DNA of 36,212 nt, taken from the NCBI GenBank assembly GCA_903839465.1, contig CAIMCI010000009.1, positions 1 to 36,212 of the forward strand, given 5' to 3'. Both the position numbers and the translations under genes were made by a program. This document shows, one piece after another, positions 35,143-36,212 of the stretch. Position 1 is the first letter of the stretch, and the number at the start of each line of letters is the position of its first letter. The DNA comes from an uncultured Pseudomonadota bacterium. GTDB taxonomy: Bacteria; Pseudomonadota; Gammaproteobacteria; Steroidobacterales; Steroidobacteraceae. The notes below the pieces were generated by a model. It was not told the DNA's origin, ran no database searches, and saw nothing but the letters and a program-made list of their open reading frames with translations.

Positions 35143-36180
35143 TTACTCGGGCGTGGCGAAGCGTCGGTAGCCGGCCTCGGCCGGCACGCCGACGGCGACC
35201 GGATGCGACGGCACGGGCCGCAGCTTCGACTGCGCGCGGGCCCGCACCAGGTCCGACAGCAGGCTGTCCGGGACAGCCTCCGGGCCGCGGCCCTGCAGGT
35301 CGCGCCGGTACTGGTCGGGCGTCGTCGCCCGGTAGTCGATGAATAGGCGCAGGAGCGTCGAGCGGTCGGCGATACCCACGCGCCGGGCAATGACCCCGAG
35401 CGGCGCCGACTCGGCCAGCAGCAGGCGGCTTGCCACCGCGACCCGCTTGCAGCGCAGGTACTCCATCGGCGTGATGCCGTGCACGGCGACGAACATGCGC
35501 AGGTAATGGAACTTCGCGAGGCAGGCGACGTCCGCGAGGAGCTTCAGCTGCAGCGGCTCGTCGTAATGCGACAGCAGGTGGTCGGTCGAGTCCGAGACGC
35601 GCCGGTAGATCTCGTGGCGGGTCCGCTCGCGCGCATGGGTGAGGGAAATCACGTGGTCGCACTCGCGCCGCCGCGCCGCCAGGAGCGCGGTCAGCAGTTC
35701 CTCGGCGCGCCGTTCCCACGTCTCGCGGCTCGTCGAGGCGGCCGCGTCGCCGGCGCCGGCAAACGCACGGATCAGCGACGCCACGGCCGGTTCGTAGGGC
35801 CGCAGGCGCTCGATGAAGCCGACCGTCTCGCCCCGGCTCGTGCCGGCGACGCGCCCGAGGCAGTGCTTCAGCGTCGCCTCGCTGAAGTAGATGGCGCAGT
35901 AGGTGTATGTCTCGTCCGCCGGCAGCGCGACACTGGCCGTCGACTGGGCATTGACAACGAGGAACGCGTCGTCGTCGACGTTGAGGCGCGCGTCGCCCAC
36001 GCGGTGCGCGATCCGGCCACCGAACACGGCCCGCAGCGACACGCGGTCCGCCAGGGTCGGCAGCGGCGGGTCGCCGGCGCGCGCGATCACGATGACCGAG
36101 TCACCGTCCAGGCCCGACCAGAAGGCCGTCCGCTCGGTCTGGCTTGCAAACTCCGGCACCGATTCCAGAAAGATTCCCAT
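35143..36180 (-). CDS. AraC-family transcriptional regulator
   Basis: A 345-residue DNA-binding regulator. The N-terminal ~180 residues form a sensor domain with a jelly-roll-like pattern (for example DDDAFLVVNAQSTASVALPADETYTYCAIYF) and no recognisable ligand site. The C-terminal HTH pair of AraC proteins lies at about 196-296: LQLKLLADVACLAKFHYLRMFVAVHGITPMEYL and the second helix set ending RSTLLRLFIDYRATTPDQYRRDL. About 50 residues follow beyond the usual end, rich in Pro and Arg, which is atypical. ATG 36180 has AAGGA about 8 bases upstream. The gene ends 36 bases before the trp -10. It may or may not control the trp operon; nothing in the sequence links them except position. Confidence 0.9.
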   Translation of the reverse strand: MGIFLESVPEFASQTERTAFWSGLDGDSVIVIARAGDPPLPTLADRVSLRAVFGGRIAHRVGDARLNVDDDAFLVVNAQSTASVALPADETYTYCAIYFSEATLKHCLGRVAGTSRGETVGFIERLRPYEPAVASLIRAFAGAGDAAASTSRETWERRAEELLTALLAARRRECDHVISLTHARERTRHEIYRRVSDSTDHLLSHYDEPLQLKLLADVACLAKFHYLRMFVAVHGITPMEYLRCKRVAVASRLLLAESAPLGVIARRVGIADRSTLLRLFIDYRATTPDQYRRDLQGRGPEAVPDSLLSDLVRARAQSKLRPVPSHPVAVGVPAEAGYRRFATPE

Positions 36181-36212
36181 CGCTGCACTTCCTTGACGTT
36201 GTCGCGCCGTCC

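Overview
The window is chromosomal DNA from a high-GC (about 70 %, judged by eye) gammaproteobacterium. The dapF–DUF484–xerC–hslV–hslU–DUF971 … ubiE–ubiJ–ubiB order, cytochrome c5 next to ubiK, and a metX-type gene facing cysK resemble Xanthomonadales and their relatives (Nevskiales/Steroidobacter-like lineages). The genus cannot be named from the sequence. I see no phage, insertion sequence, integron or CRISPR array. It is mostly core metabolism in tightly packed operons, and no stretch longer than 300 bases lacks a gene or an interpretable leader.

Layout. 1–2.9 kb: the 3' part of a DsbA-like oxidoreductase, a CorA-type transporter, tRNA-Arg(CCG) on the minus strand, cytochrome c5 and convergent ubiK. 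3.1–6.3 kb: a DUF4124 protein, a 3-hydroxyisobutyrate-dehydrogenase-type enzyme and hemC–hemD. 6.3–10.4 kb: a 2Fe-2S/flavin reductase divergent from an atypical SDR, then three exported proteins (17-kDa-antigen-like, DUF4136 lipoprotein, SnoaL-like). 10.4–16.6 kb: rimO divergent from dapF–DUF484–xerC–hslV–hslU–DUF971. 16.6–22.5 kb: a YkgJ-type Cys-cluster protein, cysK divergent from metX, then ubiE–ubiJ–ubiB. 22.5–27.7 kb: a small K+ channel, a PEP-CTERM protein, a secreted 5'-nucleotidase with an intrinsic terminator, a secreted repeat protein of unknown role and a TlpA-type thioredoxin. 27.6–35.1 kb, minus strand: a complete trpE-G-D-C-F-B-A operon followed by an exported FKBP isomerase. 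35.1–36.2 kb: an AraC-type regulator.

The clearest regulatory system is upstream of trpE. It has a promoter directly behind the araC-type gene, a 17-codon leader peptide with two adjacent Trp codons, a hairpin inside the leader, an intrinsic terminator, and a perfect 6-bp alternative pairing between the two. This is a textbook-style attenuator, but its mRNA appears to begin only 3–4 nt before the leader AUG. Three other genes (the SDR, dapF, metX) have a -10-like hexamer 6–7 nt before the start codon and no Shine-Dalgarno, so leaderless transcripts may be common here.

How the genes work together: UbiE, UbiJ, UbiB and UbiK are ubiquinone biosynthesis proteins split over two loci. HemC and HemD make uroporphyrinogen III. 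HslV and HslU form one protease. CysK and the MetX-type acyltransferase probably share a sulfur-assimilation step. The seven Trp proteins carry chorismate to tryptophan. TrpC and TrpF are the most divergent of them, and TrpF seems to carry Glu where the family normally has its catalytic Asp.
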